Source of the DNA: Vicingaceae bacterium | Lineage (GTDB): Bacteria; Bacteroidota; Bacteroidia; Flavobacteriales_E; Vicingaceae | Length of the DNA stretch: 64,000 nt | Assembly (NCBI GenBank): GCA_018402765.1 | Contig: JAGYIE010000002.1 | Location: forward strand, 186,001-250,000 | Direction of reading: 5' to 3' | Shown: positions 9,725 through 19,406 of the stretch, one piece after another | How positions within the stretch are numbered: the first letter of the stretch is position 1 | Layout of the letters: each line of letters starts with the position of its first letter | Translations under genes and position numbers: made by a program | The notes under the pieces: model-generated | Databases searched by the model: none | Told to the model about the DNA's origin: nothing | The model's input: only the letters and a program-made list of their open reading frames with translations

Positions 9725-12673
9725 TTAAAGTGTTTGTTTCACTTCTACTTCTTCATATGCTTCAATAATATCACCCTCTTTGATATCATTATAATTATCG
9801 ATATTCAAACCACACTCATACCCTCTTGCAACCTCTTTCACATCGTCTTTAAAACGCTTTAAAGATCCAAGAAGCCCTGAGTAAACAACGATTCCATCAC
9901 GAACAATTCTAACTTTATGATTTCTATATATCTTTCCATCAAGAACCATACAACCTGCAATTGTCCCAACTTTAGAGATCTTAAATGTTTCTCTAATCTC
10001 AAGAGTTGCGGTAACACGCTCTTCAATCTTAGCGGCTAACATACCTTCCATCGCAGCTTTAATTTCATCAATAGCAGCATAAATAATAGAATACAATCGA
10101 ATATCAATCTCTTCTCTTTCTGCAATTTTACGCGCATTAACAGATGGTCTAACTTGGAAACCTACAATTATAGCATCTGATGCAGCAGCAAGCATAACAT
10201 CTGATTCACTAATCTGCCCAACTGACTTATGGATTACATTAACTTGAATTTTATCGGTCGATAACTTCAATAACGAATCAGAAAGTGCTTCAATAGACCC
10301 ATCCACGTCACCTTTGATAATTACATTCAATTCCTGGAAATCACCAATTGCGATACGTCTACCAATCTCATCAAGTGTAATGTGCTTCTTAGTTCTAACG
10401 CCTTGCTCTCTAAGCAATTGAAGACGCTTAGTAGCTATATTTTTCGCTTCACGCTCATCATCCATTACCCTAAACTTATCACCTGCATTAGGCGCTCCAC
10501 TTAGACCCAACAAAGAGAATGGCATCGATGGACCTGCCTCAGTAATTTTCTGACCTCGCTCATTGAACATTGCCTTAACCTTACCATAATGAGATCCTGC
10601 TAATACTACATCTCCCATTTTTATCGTACCAGACTGTACCAATAATGTCGATACGTATCCTCTACCTTTATCCAATTCTGATTCAATAACAGTACCGACT
10701 CCATTTTTATTTGGGTTAGCTTTTACATCAAGCATTTCTGCTTCTAGCAATACCTTTTCAAGAAGTTCTTCCACTCCTTGACCTGTTTTAGCAGAAATTT
10801 CTTGAGCTTGGTATTTACCTCCCCATTCCTCAACTAAAATATTTAATTGCGATAATTCCTCTCTAATCTTATCAGAATTAGCTGCAGGTCTATCTATTTT
10901 ATTTAAAGCAAAAACGATAGGAACACCAGCAGCTTGAGCATGATTAATTGCCTCTTTTGTTTGAGGCATCACATTGTCATCAGCAGCAATTACAATAATT
11001 GCTATATCAGTTACTTGAGCGCCACGTGCACGCATTGCGGTAAATGCTTCGTGACCCGGAGTATCAAGGAATGTAATTTTCTTACCACTCTCCAATTCTA
11101 CATTATAGGCTCCGATATGCTGAGTAATCCCTCCAGCTTCTCCTGCAATTACATTCGCTTTACGAACGTAATCCAACAAAGATGTCTTACCGTGATCTAC
11201 GTGACCCATAACGGTAACAATAGGATAACGTTCTAAAAGGTCTTCAGGATTATCCTCAATTTCTTCTACAGCTTCTTGTTCTTCAGTATCAACAAATTCA
11301 GTTTCATAACCAAATTCCTCTGCTACAATAGAAAGTGTCTCTGCATCCAAACGCTGATTAATGGAAACAAACATTCCAAGACTCATACAAGCGGAGATAA
11401 CTTCGTTTACACTGACGTCCATCATAGATGCTAGATCATTTGCAGTGACAAACTCAGTAACCTGCAACACCTTTAACTGTGCTTCTTGTTCTTCAAGGTC
11501 TTTTTGAGTTTGCTCACTAACAGCGTCTCTCTTTTGACGTCTATATTTTGATCCTTTTGACTTCGTATTATTCCCTTGAAGTCTAGCAAGAGTTTCTTTA
11601 ACTTGATTTTGAATTTCTTTTTCAGTTAATTCAGGCTTTGCTTCAGGCTTTTTACCCTTTACTCCTCTTGGGCCCTTCCCTCTTCTAGCTTCTCTTTCTT
11701 GAGCAGTTTCTTGAGGTACATTACTTAAACGTTTTCTACGTTTACGTTTTGGTTTTTCCGTTTCTTTTTTATCTGATGAAGAAGCTACAGGCTTTTTAAC
11801 TTGTTTAGTTGGCAATTCTATCTTGCCTAAAACCTTAGGGCCATCAAGCTTTTCATAATTCGTCTTAATTTCTTCTCTCTCTTTAGGAGCTTCCTTTATA
11901 GAAGAATCATCTACTTTCTTTGCATCTGCAGCTACTTTTTCGGAGGCGACTTTATCCGCTTTAAACTTTTCTTCCTGTGCTTTTTTAGATGCCGCTTTCT
12001 TTTCAGCATCTTGCTTTGCTTTCTTTGCTGATTCTAAATCGGCCCTTTTCTTAACTTCGGCAGCTAGTTCCTTCTCTTTATCTCTTTTAGGACGCTTATC
12101 AGGACGAGTCTTTAGATTTAGCTCATCAAGATTAATTCGTCCCAACACCTTAGGACCATTACCTTCATCTATTGAAGAGCCTTCAGCAATTGGAGTAATT
12201 TCAACTGATTTAGACTCCTTTTTAACTTCTTCAATTGATTCTGTTACCGGTTCTGCTTTTGGCTCTTCAGCCTTCTCCTCTATACTTGGCTTTTCTTCTC
12301 CTTTTTTATCTTCAACTTCAGTAAACTTGGCCTTTTTCTCAGCAGCAGCAGGAGAAACGTTTTTAATTAAAACACCCTCATCCTCTTCGTCGTCATCCTC
12401 TTCATCTGCCATAACCGACTCTTCTTTGGATTCTAGACTAATTTTAGCACGCTCATTACTAGGCAGTGTCACTTTTTCTGACTCTTCCTTAGCGCTCTTC
12501 TCAGATTGGAACTCATTTGAAAGCATCTCATAAGTAATATTGTCTATCTTCGTATTTGGATTGCTCTCAATCGCTATATCTTTCGAAGAAAGAAAATCCA
12601 CGATAGTACTAATACCAACGTTTAACTCTCTTGCAACCTTACTTAATCGTTTCGTTATAACCTTATCAGACAT
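9725..12673 (-). CDS. infB: Translation initiation factor IF-2
   Basis: IF-2 is the GTPase that brings initiator tRNA to the 30S subunit and promotes 50S joining. The 982 residues contain an N-terminal IF2_N helix domain (about 1-55, [20 protein letters not shown]), a long charged Lys/Glu/Ala linker (about 60-385), a second IF2_N-like segment (about 400-455), and the conserved G domain with [12 protein letters not shown] (G1), DTPGHEAF (G3), NKID (G4) and SAKTGQG (G5), followed by domains II-IV. The linker contains two copies of a short motif, [13 protein letters not shown] and [13 protein letters not shown], about 100 residues apart. The start [12 protein letters not shown] fits the family. 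It is the last gene of the rimP-nusA-infB operon, 68 bases after nusA, with a strong terminator downstream. Confidence 0.98.
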   Translation of the reverse strand: MSDKVITKRLSKVARELNVGISTIVDFLSSKDIAIESNPNTKIDNITYEMLSNEFQSEKSAKEESEKVTLPSNERAKISLESKEESVMADEEDDDEEDEGVLIKNVSPAAAEKKAKFTEVEDKKGEEKPSIEEKAEEPKAEPVTESIEEVKKESKSVEITPIAEGSSIDEGNGPKVLGRINLDELNLKTRPDKRPKRDKEKELAAEVKKRADLESAKKAKQDAEKKAASKKAQEEKFKADKVASEKVAADAKKVDDSSIKEAPKEREEIKTNYEKLDGPKVLGKIELPTKQVKKPVASSSDKKETEKPKRKRRKRLSNVPQETAQEREARRGKGPRGVKGKKPEAKPELTEKEIQNQVKETLARLQGNNTKSKGSKYRRQKRDAVSEQTQKDLEEQEAQLKVLQVTEFVTANDLASMMDVSVNEVISACMSLGMFVSINQRLDAETLSIVAEEFGYETEFVDTEEQEAVEEIEDNPEDLLERYPIVTVMGHVDHGKTSLLDYVRKANVIAGEAGGITQHIGAYNVELESGKKITFLDTPGHEAFTAMRARGAQVTDIAIIVIAADDNVMPQTKEAINHAQAAGVPIVFALNKIDRPAANSDKIREELSQLNILVEEWGGKYQAQEISAKTGQGVEELLEKVLLEAEMLDVKANPNKNGVGTVIESELDKGRGYVSTLLVQSGTIKMGDVVLAGSHYGKVKAMFNERGQKITEAGPSMPFSLLGLSGAPNAGDKFRVMDDEREAKNIATKRLQLLREQGVRTKKHITLDEIGRRIAIGDFQELNVIIKGDVDGSIEALSDSLLKLSTDKIQVNVIHKSVGQISESDVMLAAASDAIIVGFQVRPSVNARKIAEREEIDIRLYSIIYAAIDEIKAAMEGMLAAKIEERVTATLEIRETFKISKVGTIAGCMVLDGKIYRNHKVRIVRDGIVVYSGLLGSLKRFKDDVKEVARGYECGLNIDNYNDIKEGDIIEAYEEVEVKQTL

Positions 12674-12741
12674 ATTGTTTTCGTCCTATTTTTTACAAAT
12701 TTAAAAAATCTCCTGCTTCTTTACTAAGAATAGTGGGAAGA

Positions 12742-13980
12742 CTATTCAAACTCAGATTTCAAAATGTTTCGAATTTCTTCGACAGTTTCAACTTCTAAGT
12801 CTGTTCTTTTTACTAAATCGTCTACTGAAAGCTCCAATACACTTCTAGCGGTATCACATCCTATGGATTTAAATGCATCCAGGATCCATCCTTCAATTTC
12901 ATCTGAGAATTCGTCTAATGCAACATCATCTTGTGTTTCTTCATCTTGATCACGGAATACATCAATCTCATAGCCCGTAAGTTTTCCAGCCAACTTAATA
13001 TTGTGTCCTCCTTTACCAATAGCAAGTGAAACTTGATCCGGATTTAAATATACCTCAGCCCTACCTGAATCATCGTCTAATTTAATAGAATTGATTTTTG
13101 CAGGACTAAGCGCGCGAGTAATGTATAATTGCGTGTTAGAGGTATAGTTAATAACATCAATATTTTCATTTCTTAACTCACGAACAATTCCATGAATTCT
13201 TGACCCTTTCATCCCAACACATGCGCCAACAGGATCAATACGGTCATCATAAGATTCTACAGCCACCTTAGCTCTTTCTCCCGGCTCTCGTACAATGTTT
13301 TTGATGGTAATCAATCCGTCGAATATTTCAGGAACCTCCATCTCAAAAAGACGCTCTAAAAACACAGGTGATGTTCGAGATAAAGTAATAATTGGCTTAT
13401 TATTTCTCATTTCTACAGCAGAAACAACTGCTCTTAAAGAATCTCCTTTTTTGAAATAATCATTTGGAATTTGTTCAGTTTTTGGCAAAAGCAATTCATT
13501 ACCTTCATCATCTAATACCAACAACTCTCTCTTCCAAACTTGATAAACTTCACCCGTGATAATATCACCAACGCGCTCTTTATAGTTTTTGAAAATATTA
13601 TCTTTCTCTAGCTCTAGCACTTTAGAAATTAAATTCTGACGCAATGCCAAAACAGCTCTTCGTCCAAAATCCAACATTTTTACTGCTTCCGAAACTTCTT
13701 CTCCAACTTCAAAATCTGGTTCGATTTTTATAGCGTCAGAATAGGCAATTTGACTATTCTCGTCCTCTACGTCTTTATCTTCAACGATTTCTCGGTTTCT
13801 CCAAACCTCTAGGTCTCCCTTATCAATATTGATAATAATATCAAAATTATCATCAGAACCATACTTCTTTATGATCATATTTCGAAAAACAGTTTCCAAA
13901 ATATTCATTAAAGTTGGACGATCAATGTCCTTAAACTCTTTAAACTCTGCAAAAGATTCTGTAAGATTTATCTTTTCCAT
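12742..13980 (-). CDS. nusA: Transcription termination/antitermination factor NusA
   Basis: NusA binds RNA polymerase and nascent RNA and modulates pausing, termination and antitermination. The 412 residues show the N-terminal polymerase-binding domain (about 1-125), an S1 domain (about 135-200, GDIITGEVYQVWKRELLVL), and two KH domains (VGACVGMKGSRI and SLAIGKGGHNIKLAGKLTG). A short acidic C-terminal segment follows (EETQDDVALDEFSDEIEG) with one helical repeat (RSVLELSVDDLVKRTDLE). It lies between rimP (7 bases upstream) and infB, the standard bacterial order. Confidence 0.98.
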   Translation of the reverse strand: MEKINLTESFAEFKEFKDIDRPTLMNILETVFRNMIIKKYGSDDNFDIIINIDKGDLEVWRNREIVEDKDVEDENSQIAYSDAIKIEPDFEVGEEVSEAVKMLDFGRRAVLALRQNLISKVLELEKDNIFKNYKERVGDIITGEVYQVWKRELLVLDDEGNELLLPKTEQIPNDYFKKGDSLRAVVSAVEMRNNKPIITLSRTSPVFLERLFEMEVPEIFDGLITIKNIVREPGERAKVAVESYDDRIDPVGACVGMKGSRIHGIVRELRNENIDVINYTSNTQLYITRALSPAKINSIKLDDDSGRAEVYLNPDQVSLAIGKGGHNIKLAGKLTGYEIDVFRDQDEETQDDVALDEFSDEIEGWILDAFKSIGCDTARSVLELSVDDLVKRTDLEVETVEEIRNILKSEFE

Positions 13981-13987
13981 TTACATA

Positions 13988-14455
13988 TTATTTAAACGAT
14001 ATAATTATTCTAGTTTCCTTTATTTCATTCATTGGAATTAGCAATTGATGAGTAACTAATTCTTTTTTCTTTTTACCTTCTATTTTCTCTTTGGCTGAAA
14101 ATTCTAATGCAATACTATCATCGGTAACTAAAGTCAGCAAGCCTTTTAACTTTTCGCCTGATGTCTTAATTATACTTACCTCTCTATTGATGTTCTTATG
14201 ATACTGTTGAATCACTTTAAATGGTTGATCCAGACCTGGAGAAGATACCATCAGTTCAAAATCTTCTGTTTCTCGATCATAAAAAGATTCAATATGACGA
14301 CTCATTGCTACACACTCTTCAATACCCAAACCATTTAAATGGTCTATCTCAACGCTAATTTGATTGGTGCAGCTAACTGACAAGTCAACCAAATAACTAT
14401 CTGATTCCGATAGCTTTTCATTAACTAATTTGCGTATTACTTGCTCTGTAATCAT
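13988..14455 (-). CDS. rimP: Ribosome maturation factor RimP
   Basis: RimP helps assemble the 30S subunit. The 155-residue product has the expected two-part build: an N-terminal alpha/beta domain (about 1-80, with GLGIEECVAMSRHIES and SSPGLDQPFK, the family hallmark) and a C-terminal SH3-like domain (about 85-155). It opens the rimP-nusA-infB operon. The leader between the probable promoter near 14525 and the ATG contains a strong hairpin with a T run, listed separately, which could attenuate the operon. Confidence 0.95.
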   Translation of the reverse strand: MITEQVIRKLVNEKLSESDSYLVDLSVSCTNQISVEIDHLNGLGIEECVAMSRHIESFYDRETEDFELMVSSPGLDQPFKVIQQYHKNINREVSIIKTSGEKLKGLLTLVTDDSIALEFSAKEKIEGKKKKELVTHQLLIPMNEIKETRIIISFK

Positions 14456-14475
14456 TCAATTTATTTCTATAAAAA

Positions 14476-14495
14476 GAGGGGACTGACGTCCCCTC
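14476..14495 (-). terminator. Terminator-like hairpin in the rimP operon leader (possible attenuator)
   Basis: A perfect 8-bp GC-rich stem GAGGGGAC/GTCCCCTC with a 4-base loop is followed on the minus strand by TTTTTATAG, the form of an intrinsic terminator. No minus-strand gene ends upstream of it, because the mscS gene beyond is divergent. It therefore sits between the probable rimP promoter and the rimP start, 20 bases before the ATG. On the plus strand it is followed by A, not T. Confidence 0.65.
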
Positions 14496-14521
14496 AAAAA
14501 TTCAATTAATTAAATCAGATG

Positions 14522-14529
14522 CAAACGTA
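14522..14529 (-). promoter_or_regulatory. -7 promoter element for rimP-nusA-infB
   Basis: Minus-strand TACGTTTG matches TAnnTTTG. The predicted transcript would begin roughly 20 bases before the leader hairpin. No TTG at the expected -33 distance was found, so the call rests on the -7 box and position. Confidence 0.4.
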
Positions 14530-14567
14530 CATATTTAATCTCAAATAAAAAGATAACCTTGAAATTA

Positions 14568-14598
14568 TTGTTTACCGATTATGGAACTTATAACTTTG
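14568..14598 (+). promoter_or_regulatory. Bacteroidota-type promoter of the mscS gene
   Basis: TTG at 14568 and TAACTTTG at 14591 are 20 bases apart, fitting the Bacteroidota consensus (TTG, about 19 bases, TAnnTTTG). The ATG follows 34 bases later. This is the only site in the window where both elements were clear. Confidence 0.65.
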
Positions 14599-14632
14599 TA
14601 GACTGATTAATTTAGGCTAGAAAATTATTATA

Positions 14633-15457
14633 ATGAACGAAATTGATAGATCAAAATACCAAGACACCATTGTAGAAATAGTATTAACGTATGGACCTAA
14701 ATTAATTTTAGCAATTCTTACACTATTTATTGGACTTTGGATTGTAAAGGGAATGACGAAGGGATTATCTAACCTGCTTGATAAAAGAGAAATTGACCCA
14801 TCTTTAAAACCATTCTTAAAAAGTCTTTTCGGAGCGCTTCTAAAAGTATTACTAGTCATTTCTGTAATGGGAATGATTGGTATAGAAATGACTTCTTTTA
14901 TAGCTATACTAGGTGCAGCAGGATTAGCAATTGGTATGGCACTTTCAGGCACTTTACAAAATTTTGCAGGTGGGGTTGTCTTATTAATTGTAAAACCATT
15001 TAAGGTAGGTGATTTTATTGAAGCACAAGGCTTTTCTGGCACTGTTGCCAATATTCAAATTTTTAACACAGTATTAAAAACGCCAAATAATCAAGTGATC
15101 ATTATTCCAAATGGAGGGTTATCTACAGGTTCAGTAACCAATTATTCTGCTGAAAGTACAAGAAGGCTGGTTCAAACATACGGAATCGATTACAGTGATG
15201 ATATAAAGAAAGCAAGAGAGATTCTTTTACGTATTGTAAATGAAGACACAAGAGTTATCCAAGACCCTGCACCTGTAGTGGTTTTAGAAGAATTGGGCGA
15301 TAGCTCCGTAAATCTATCTCTGCGCGTTTGGACAAAAAATGAGGACTATTGGAATGTTAATTTTGAAACAAAAGAAAAAGTAAAAAATGTATTCGATGCA
15401 GAAGGAGTTAGTTTCCCCTTTCCGCAAAGAGATTTACATATGATTTCAGTTTCTTAA
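14633..15457 (+). CDS. mscS: Small-conductance mechanosensitive channel, MscS family
   Basis: An inner-membrane channel that opens under membrane tension and releases solutes on osmotic downshock. The 274 residues are close to E. coli MscS (286). Three hydrophobic segments lie at about 17-37, 65-83 and 85-112; the third has the typical Gly/Ala-packed pore helix (GAAGLAIGMALSGTLQNFAGG), followed by the beta domain signature (KPFKVGDFIEAQG, TPNNQVIIIPNG) and the C-terminal alpha/beta domain ending in FPFPQRDLHM. It is a single-gene unit with its own promoter and a terminator 23 bases downstream. Confidence 0.95.
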   Translation: MNEIDRSKYQDTIVEIVLTYGPKLILAILTLFIGLWIVKGMTKGLSNLLDKREIDPSLKPFLKSLFGALLKVLLVISVMGMIGIEMTSFIAILGAAGLAIGMALSGTLQNFAGGVVLLIVKPFKVGDFIEAQGFSGTVANIQIFNTVLKTPNNQVIIIPNGGLSTGSVTNYSAESTRRLVQTYGIDYSDDIKKAREILLRIVNEDTRVIQDPAPVVVLEELGDSSVNLSLRVWTKNEDYWNVNFETKEKVKNVFDAEGVSFPFPQRDLHMISVS

Positions 15458-15480
15458 ACTGAAGACATAAAATTAAAAAG

Positions 15481-15505
15481 GCCCGAGAATCAAAAATTCT
15501 CGGGC
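15481..15505. terminator. Bidirectional intrinsic terminator between mscS and the 15529 gene
   Basis: Perfect 10-bp stem GCCCGAGAAT/ATTCTCGGGC with a 5-base loop. T-rich sequence follows in both directions (TTCTTT on plus, CTTTTTAATTTT on minus), serving the two convergent genes. Confidence 0.88.
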
Positions 15506-15528
15506 TTCTTTATGCTTTAACTTGAAAC

Positions 15529-17481
15529 TTACTTTACAGCAACTTTTCTTGTAATTTGATTTTCACCAATTCGAACATTTACAAAGTATAAGCCTTCTGA
15601 AAGAGAAGAAGTATTCAACTCAATTCGCTGATTACCTTGACTCATTAAACCGTATTCTTGAACACTTATAACTTTTCCTGTAATATCAAGGATTGTCATA
15701 GACACTTGGTCAGCCTTAGCTAATTCAAACGCTATTACAGCGAGATCATCTGCAGGGTTTGGAGAAACAGTTAAGCTATTTTTAGCTAATTTATTTTCTT
15801 TTTCACCTACGATAGCTGATAGCTTAATTTCCTCAGCATTTAGTATTTGATACTCGTCCAAACCTGCACTTGCATTGTAATAGTTAACAAACGCAATAAA
15901 TGAAATATCCTTAGACTTCCAATTACTAGCTAACGTTAAGTTATACGTTTTAGAATAATTAGCATTTAATGTTGGACTAGATGTAAAATAAGTTGCATCA
16001 CCCCAAGTACCTGAAGGAACATCCCGAACCACATGTCTATGCACATATCCAACAATTGGATTTCCTGCTCCAAAATATGGGTGACCTGCTTGAGTATTGT
16101 AAAAGTTAACTTGGTTATATCCTGATCCTGTTCCGGTAACACTATCCTCTACTACAAACAAACTTACTCTTAGGTTTTGTGCTTCAACAGCATAGTCTAC
16201 AAAATTAACATCTACTGTAACATCTACACTAGTGGCACTATTCACAACACCTGAAATAGATACATTGACTGGAGTTGCTGCAGATTTTTGCGCATTGACT
16301 GCATTTAACCAACCATTACCTCCTCTACTTATTGCAACATCCGTTTCGCCATCAAATAATACACGATCAATTGTAGCAGTTGGAGCACCTGGAGCGAAAG
16401 CATTCGCATAAGCCACATGTGCAGGTATAGTCATTGCATCAGTTCCAAATCCTGCATGAATTCCAACTCCTATAGCCTCAGGAACAGTTGAAAGAATATT
16501 CTCTACCACTACAGCTCCATCTGGACAAAATTGGCAAGGGGCTGTTGTGAACTCTTCTAAAAGAACTTTCTTTGTTCCAGAAGTACCATTATTTACAAAA
16601 ATTCTTGTCGTAACGGTATCGTTCACAGTATTTAAATCTACTGTTCCATTTGGCTCAGACAACCAAACCATTAAGTCTGTATAGTTACCAGGATTTGCTG
16701 CCGTCCAACTAACAGAAGAGGTAAATGATGTAGAAGAGAAGCTCGATAAATTAAATGATAAAGAATCTGTATTAACAGTTGCTCCGCCATCAACAGACCA
16801 ATTCAACTTTACACTTGTGAGTGCATTTCCACCATTGTTTGTTAACTGACCTGCAATAGAAACTGTTTGTCCTGTTGGGTAAACGTTATTTACATTAAGA
16901 GAAGTTAATTCTGCATCTTCCGCAAGAGGAGTGTATACTTTAATATTATCGACAATCAAAACATACATATCGTTTGAAACATTTCTCCAAGCAATATAGA
17001 CTGTATCTGTACCATATGCAGATAAATCAATATTTCTGTCTGTCCAAACAGAATTTTCAGCAGCAACTGTAAGCAGCGCGGGATTTGCCAACAATCCTGT
17101 AACGGTTGGAGTTGTATTTGATATTCTTACCTCGTAACCATCAGGAAAACTTGCATCAGGAGCATACGCTTGAAAAGAAAGTACACTTCCTGTATTTAAA
17201 TAAATTGCCGGAGTAATCATGTAATCGTCTGCGGCACCGGCAGGCGTATACCAGGAAGTAGATATTGCAGCGGAATCTCCATTTGCAGAATCGGGAGTAA
17301 TTACCCACGCATTATTTACAAATGAAACTGCAGCCGCAGGGACTCTATTATCTGCATTAATTAATGTCCAGTTTTGGAAAGCGTTTCCTCCATTAAAATT
17401 CTCAGAAAAAATGGTTTGACCATTTCCTGCGAAAGCCAATGTCATTAATCCGATAGTAAAAAAGTAATTTTTAAATTTCAT
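15529..17481 (-). CDS. Secreted cleaved-adhesin/Omp28-like protein with type IX type A sorting domain
   Basis: A 650-residue exported protein built from four parts. A signal peptide (about 1-21, ending GNGQ) leads into a cleaved-adhesin or choice-of-anchor J type jelly-roll (about 22-185; FSENFNGGNAFQNWTLIN and DDYMITPAIYL are typical). A CARDB-like beta domain follows (about 190-295), then an Omp28-like thioredoxin-fold segment (about 303-550) starting with KKVLLEEFTTAPCQFCPDGA, where CQFC stands in the CxxC position. The last 80 residues form the type A sorting domain (TVSPNPADDLAVI, SEGLYFVNVRIG, RKVAVK). It should reach the cell surface through SprA. The Omp28 part is described in Bacteroidota surface proteins without a settled function; a redox or adhesive role is only a guess. 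Confidence 0.88.
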   Translation of the reverse strand: MKFKNYFFTIGLMTLAFAGNGQTIFSENFNGGNAFQNWTLINADNRVPAAAVSFVNNAWVITPDSANGDSAAISTSWYTPAGAADDYMITPAIYLNTGSVLSFQAYAPDASFPDGYEVRISNTTPTVTGLLANPALLTVAAENSVWTDRNIDLSAYGTDTVYIAWRNVSNDMYVLIVDNIKVYTPLAEDAELTSLNVNNVYPTGQTVSIAGQLTNNGGNALTSVKLNWSVDGGATVNTDSLSFNLSSFSSTSFTSSVSWTAANPGNYTDLMVWLSEPNGTVDLNTVNDTVTTRIFVNNGTSGTKKVLLEEFTTAPCQFCPDGAVVVENILSTVPEAIGVGIHAGFGTDAMTIPAHVAYANAFAPGAPTATIDRVLFDGETDVAISRGGNGWLNAVNAQKSAATPVNVSISGVVNSATSVDVTVDVNFVDYAVEAQNLRVSLFVVEDSVTGTGSGYNQVNFYNTQAGHPYFGAGNPIVGYVHRHVVRDVPSGTWGDATYFTSSPTLNANYSKTYNLTLASNWKSKDISFIAFVNYYNASAGLDEYQILNAEEIKLSAIVGEKENKLAKNSLTVSPNPADDLAVIAFELAKADQVSMTILDITGKVISVQEYGLMSQGNQRIELNTSSLSEGLYFVNVRIGENQITRKVAVK

Positions 17482-17513
17482 AAGATTGATTTAAATTAAT
17501 AGTTTGAATATTC

Positions 17514-17521
17514 CAAATATA
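17514..17521 (-). promoter_or_regulatory. -7 promoter element for the 15529-17481 gene
   Basis: Minus-strand TATATTTG (TAnnTTTG), 32 bases before the ATG; identical to the box before the other type A cargo gene at 9594. No -33 TTG seen. Confidence 0.42.
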
Positions 17522-17555
17522 GTTATTAATAAAATAATATTATTTTAACGTAGCG

Positions 17556-19283
17556 CTAATTCGCTGAATCACTTATCTTTTTGCCATCCTTAAATTCCAT
17601 AATCTTTAGCACCTTGCCTTCACGCTTGGCATAATAAATAAACTTACCGTCGGGAACACCATTTTTATAATTTTTCTCTGAGGCTACTGTTCCTATCTCA
17701 TGGTATGAAAGCACCTTCCCATTTTGTCTTCCTTTCTTGTAGTTCGCTGTCATTTCCAGATTGCCGTTTTCATAGTAATACTCCCATTTACCAGCCTGAA
17801 CTCCATCTTCGTAACTTCCTTTGTCCTTTATTTTACCATTTGGGTAATAACTAATTCTCAATCCATTTGGTCTTCCTTCTTCGTAGTTCTGCTCTAATTC
17901 TTTCTGTCCTTTTTCACTCCAAAAAGTCCACAACCCGGACTTCAACCCATTTACATATTCTCCTGCGTACCGATTCTTTCCATTTACATAATATCCATTC
18001 CATACGCTTGACATATTCCCTGCGTTATATGAACCTTGATCTTTCACTTCGCCATTCTCGAAATAAGAAATCCAGTTTCCACTCTCTTTCCCTTCGATGA
18101 ATTTTCCTTCCATCAACAGTGTTTTATTCTCGTACCAATATTTCCAACTACCATCTTTTAAATCGTTCTTAAAATCACCCTCTTTCCATAAAACACCATT
18201 TTCATAGTAAAATTTCCAATTGCCATTTCGTTGGTTATTCGAATATATACCCTTACTCAATACTCTTTCATTGGTATTAAAAAAATAAGTCCATTCTCCA
18301 GTCATCTCACCATCTTCAAAATTTCCTTTCATATCCTGCTGACCGTTCTGCAGATACCATTCCCAAGTGCCTCTTTTCTGTCCGTTCGTATATTTTCCTT
18401 GGCTACTCATTTGTCCATTTGCAAAGTATTCTCGATAGACTCCATTCTCTAAATCGTTCTCATACATTAACTCTTTAAATAATTGTCCTTCGGGATAAAA
18501 ATGACTCCATTTTCCAACTCTATTGCCTTCTTTATACTTTGCAACCAATTTTATTATACCCGTGTATTCGTGAAACGCTTTCCATTCTCCATCTTTCCGT
18601 CCTTTAACATAGCTGCCGCCGTTAATTTTCCGACCGTTTAAATCAAAAAACTCCCACTCTCCTGACTTAAGACCTTGATCATAATTACCGGACTCTTTAA
18701 TTGGTCCAGATTCATAATAATCAATCCATTTACCTGTCCCGTCATTTGCAATTTGTTTCCCTGAAACATCAAATGCGGAAACCAGTAATTCTTTGCCGTT
18801 TACATATTTATAGGTGGCCTTGTTTTTTCCGCTAGGATAAAATAGATTCCACATACCTACAGGTTTATCTAAATCATAGCTACCCTCTTGCTTTACACTA
18901 CCATTTTCATAATACCAAACCCAGTTACTATCTAAAAATCCCATATTATAAAAACCTTCTTGCTTTAGCTCGCCATTGGGATAGTATGACTTAAAAGACC
19001 CATCTCTTTTTGCCTTATAAAAACTCCCTTCTTCACTAACCCCTGCTGAGAAATAATAATTCTTGAATGGACCGTCAAAAATTCCATCTCTGTAGGTAAC
19101 AACTTGTTTTAATTCTCCTTGTTGGTCATAAAACTTCCATTCTCCTTCCTCTATCCCACCTTGCCTCATTGGCCCTTTTGCCTTTACCTTTTGATTACTC
19201 CAATAATAAGTAACAGTATCCGTTTGGGAAAACGAAGGAAAAACAACTACAAAAATCAAAAACGATATAATAACATGTTTCAT
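17556..19283 (-). CDS. Exported protein made of about 21 MORN-like (YwqK-type) repeats
   Basis: After a signal peptide (MKHVIISFLIFVVVFPSFSQ) almost the whole protein consists of tandem repeats of about 23 residues with the pattern G-x-W-x-x-Y-Y-x-N-G followed by G-x-Y-x-x-G; I count about 21. Examples are RDGSFKSYYPNGELKQEG, SGNWISYFENGEVKDQG and AGKWEYYYENGNLEMTA. This is the MORN_2 type repeat of Bacteroidota proteins often annotated as YwqK-family antitoxin-like; here there is no toxin partner and the signal peptide points to the periplasm or outer membrane. The ORF track begins 34 residues earlier, but the extra residues are not signal-like, so I place the start at the internal ATG (575 residues). 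No type IX sorting domain is present. Function unknown. Confidence 0.85.
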   Translation of the reverse strand: MKHVIISFLIFVVVFPSFSQTDTVTYYWSNQKVKAKGPMRQGGIEEGEWKFYDQQGELKQVVTYRDGIFDGPFKNYYFSAGVSEEGSFYKAKRDGSFKSYYPNGELKQEGFYNMGFLDSNWVWYYENGSVKQEGSYDLDKPVGMWNLFYPSGKNKATYKYVNGKELLVSAFDVSGKQIANDGTGKWIDYYESGPIKESGNYDQGLKSGEWEFFDLNGRKINGGSYVKGRKDGEWKAFHEYTGIIKLVAKYKEGNRVGKWSHFYPEGQLFKELMYENDLENGVYREYFANGQMSSQGKYTNGQKRGTWEWYLQNGQQDMKGNFEDGEMTGEWTYFFNTNERVLSKGIYSNNQRNGNWKFYYENGVLWKEGDFKNDLKDGSWKYWYENKTLLMEGKFIEGKESGNWISYFENGEVKDQGSYNAGNMSSVWNGYYVNGKNRYAGEYVNGLKSGLWTFWSEKGQKELEQNYEEGRPNGLRISYYPNGKIKDKGSYEDGVQAGKWEYYYENGNLEMTANYKKGRQNGKVLSYHEIGTVASEKNYKNGVPDGKFIYYAKREGKVLKIMEFKDGKKISDSAN

Positions 19284-19406
19284 GGTGTAATAATTGGATA
19301 TGAATTCATGACAAAAATATTTTAAACAATTGGTCTCATCATGCCGTACTTTAAAATGTTTTAAACTTAACTTTATTAATATCATTGCCCAACTATTATT
19401 TTAAAA

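Noticed and set aside
12327-12533. Plus-strand ORF with a poly-serine run
   Set aside because: It is the complement of the acidic and charged linker of infB; the serine run is antisense to an Asp/Glu run.
14617-15051. Minus-strand 144-residue ORF opposite mscS
   Set aside because: mscS is a full, well-matched gene with promoter and terminator; the antisense ORF is Pro/Ser/Ile-rich without known motifs.
19284-19385. 34-residue N-terminal extension of the MORN-repeat protein
   Set aside because: The internal ATG gives a clean signal peptide; the extension would bury it.
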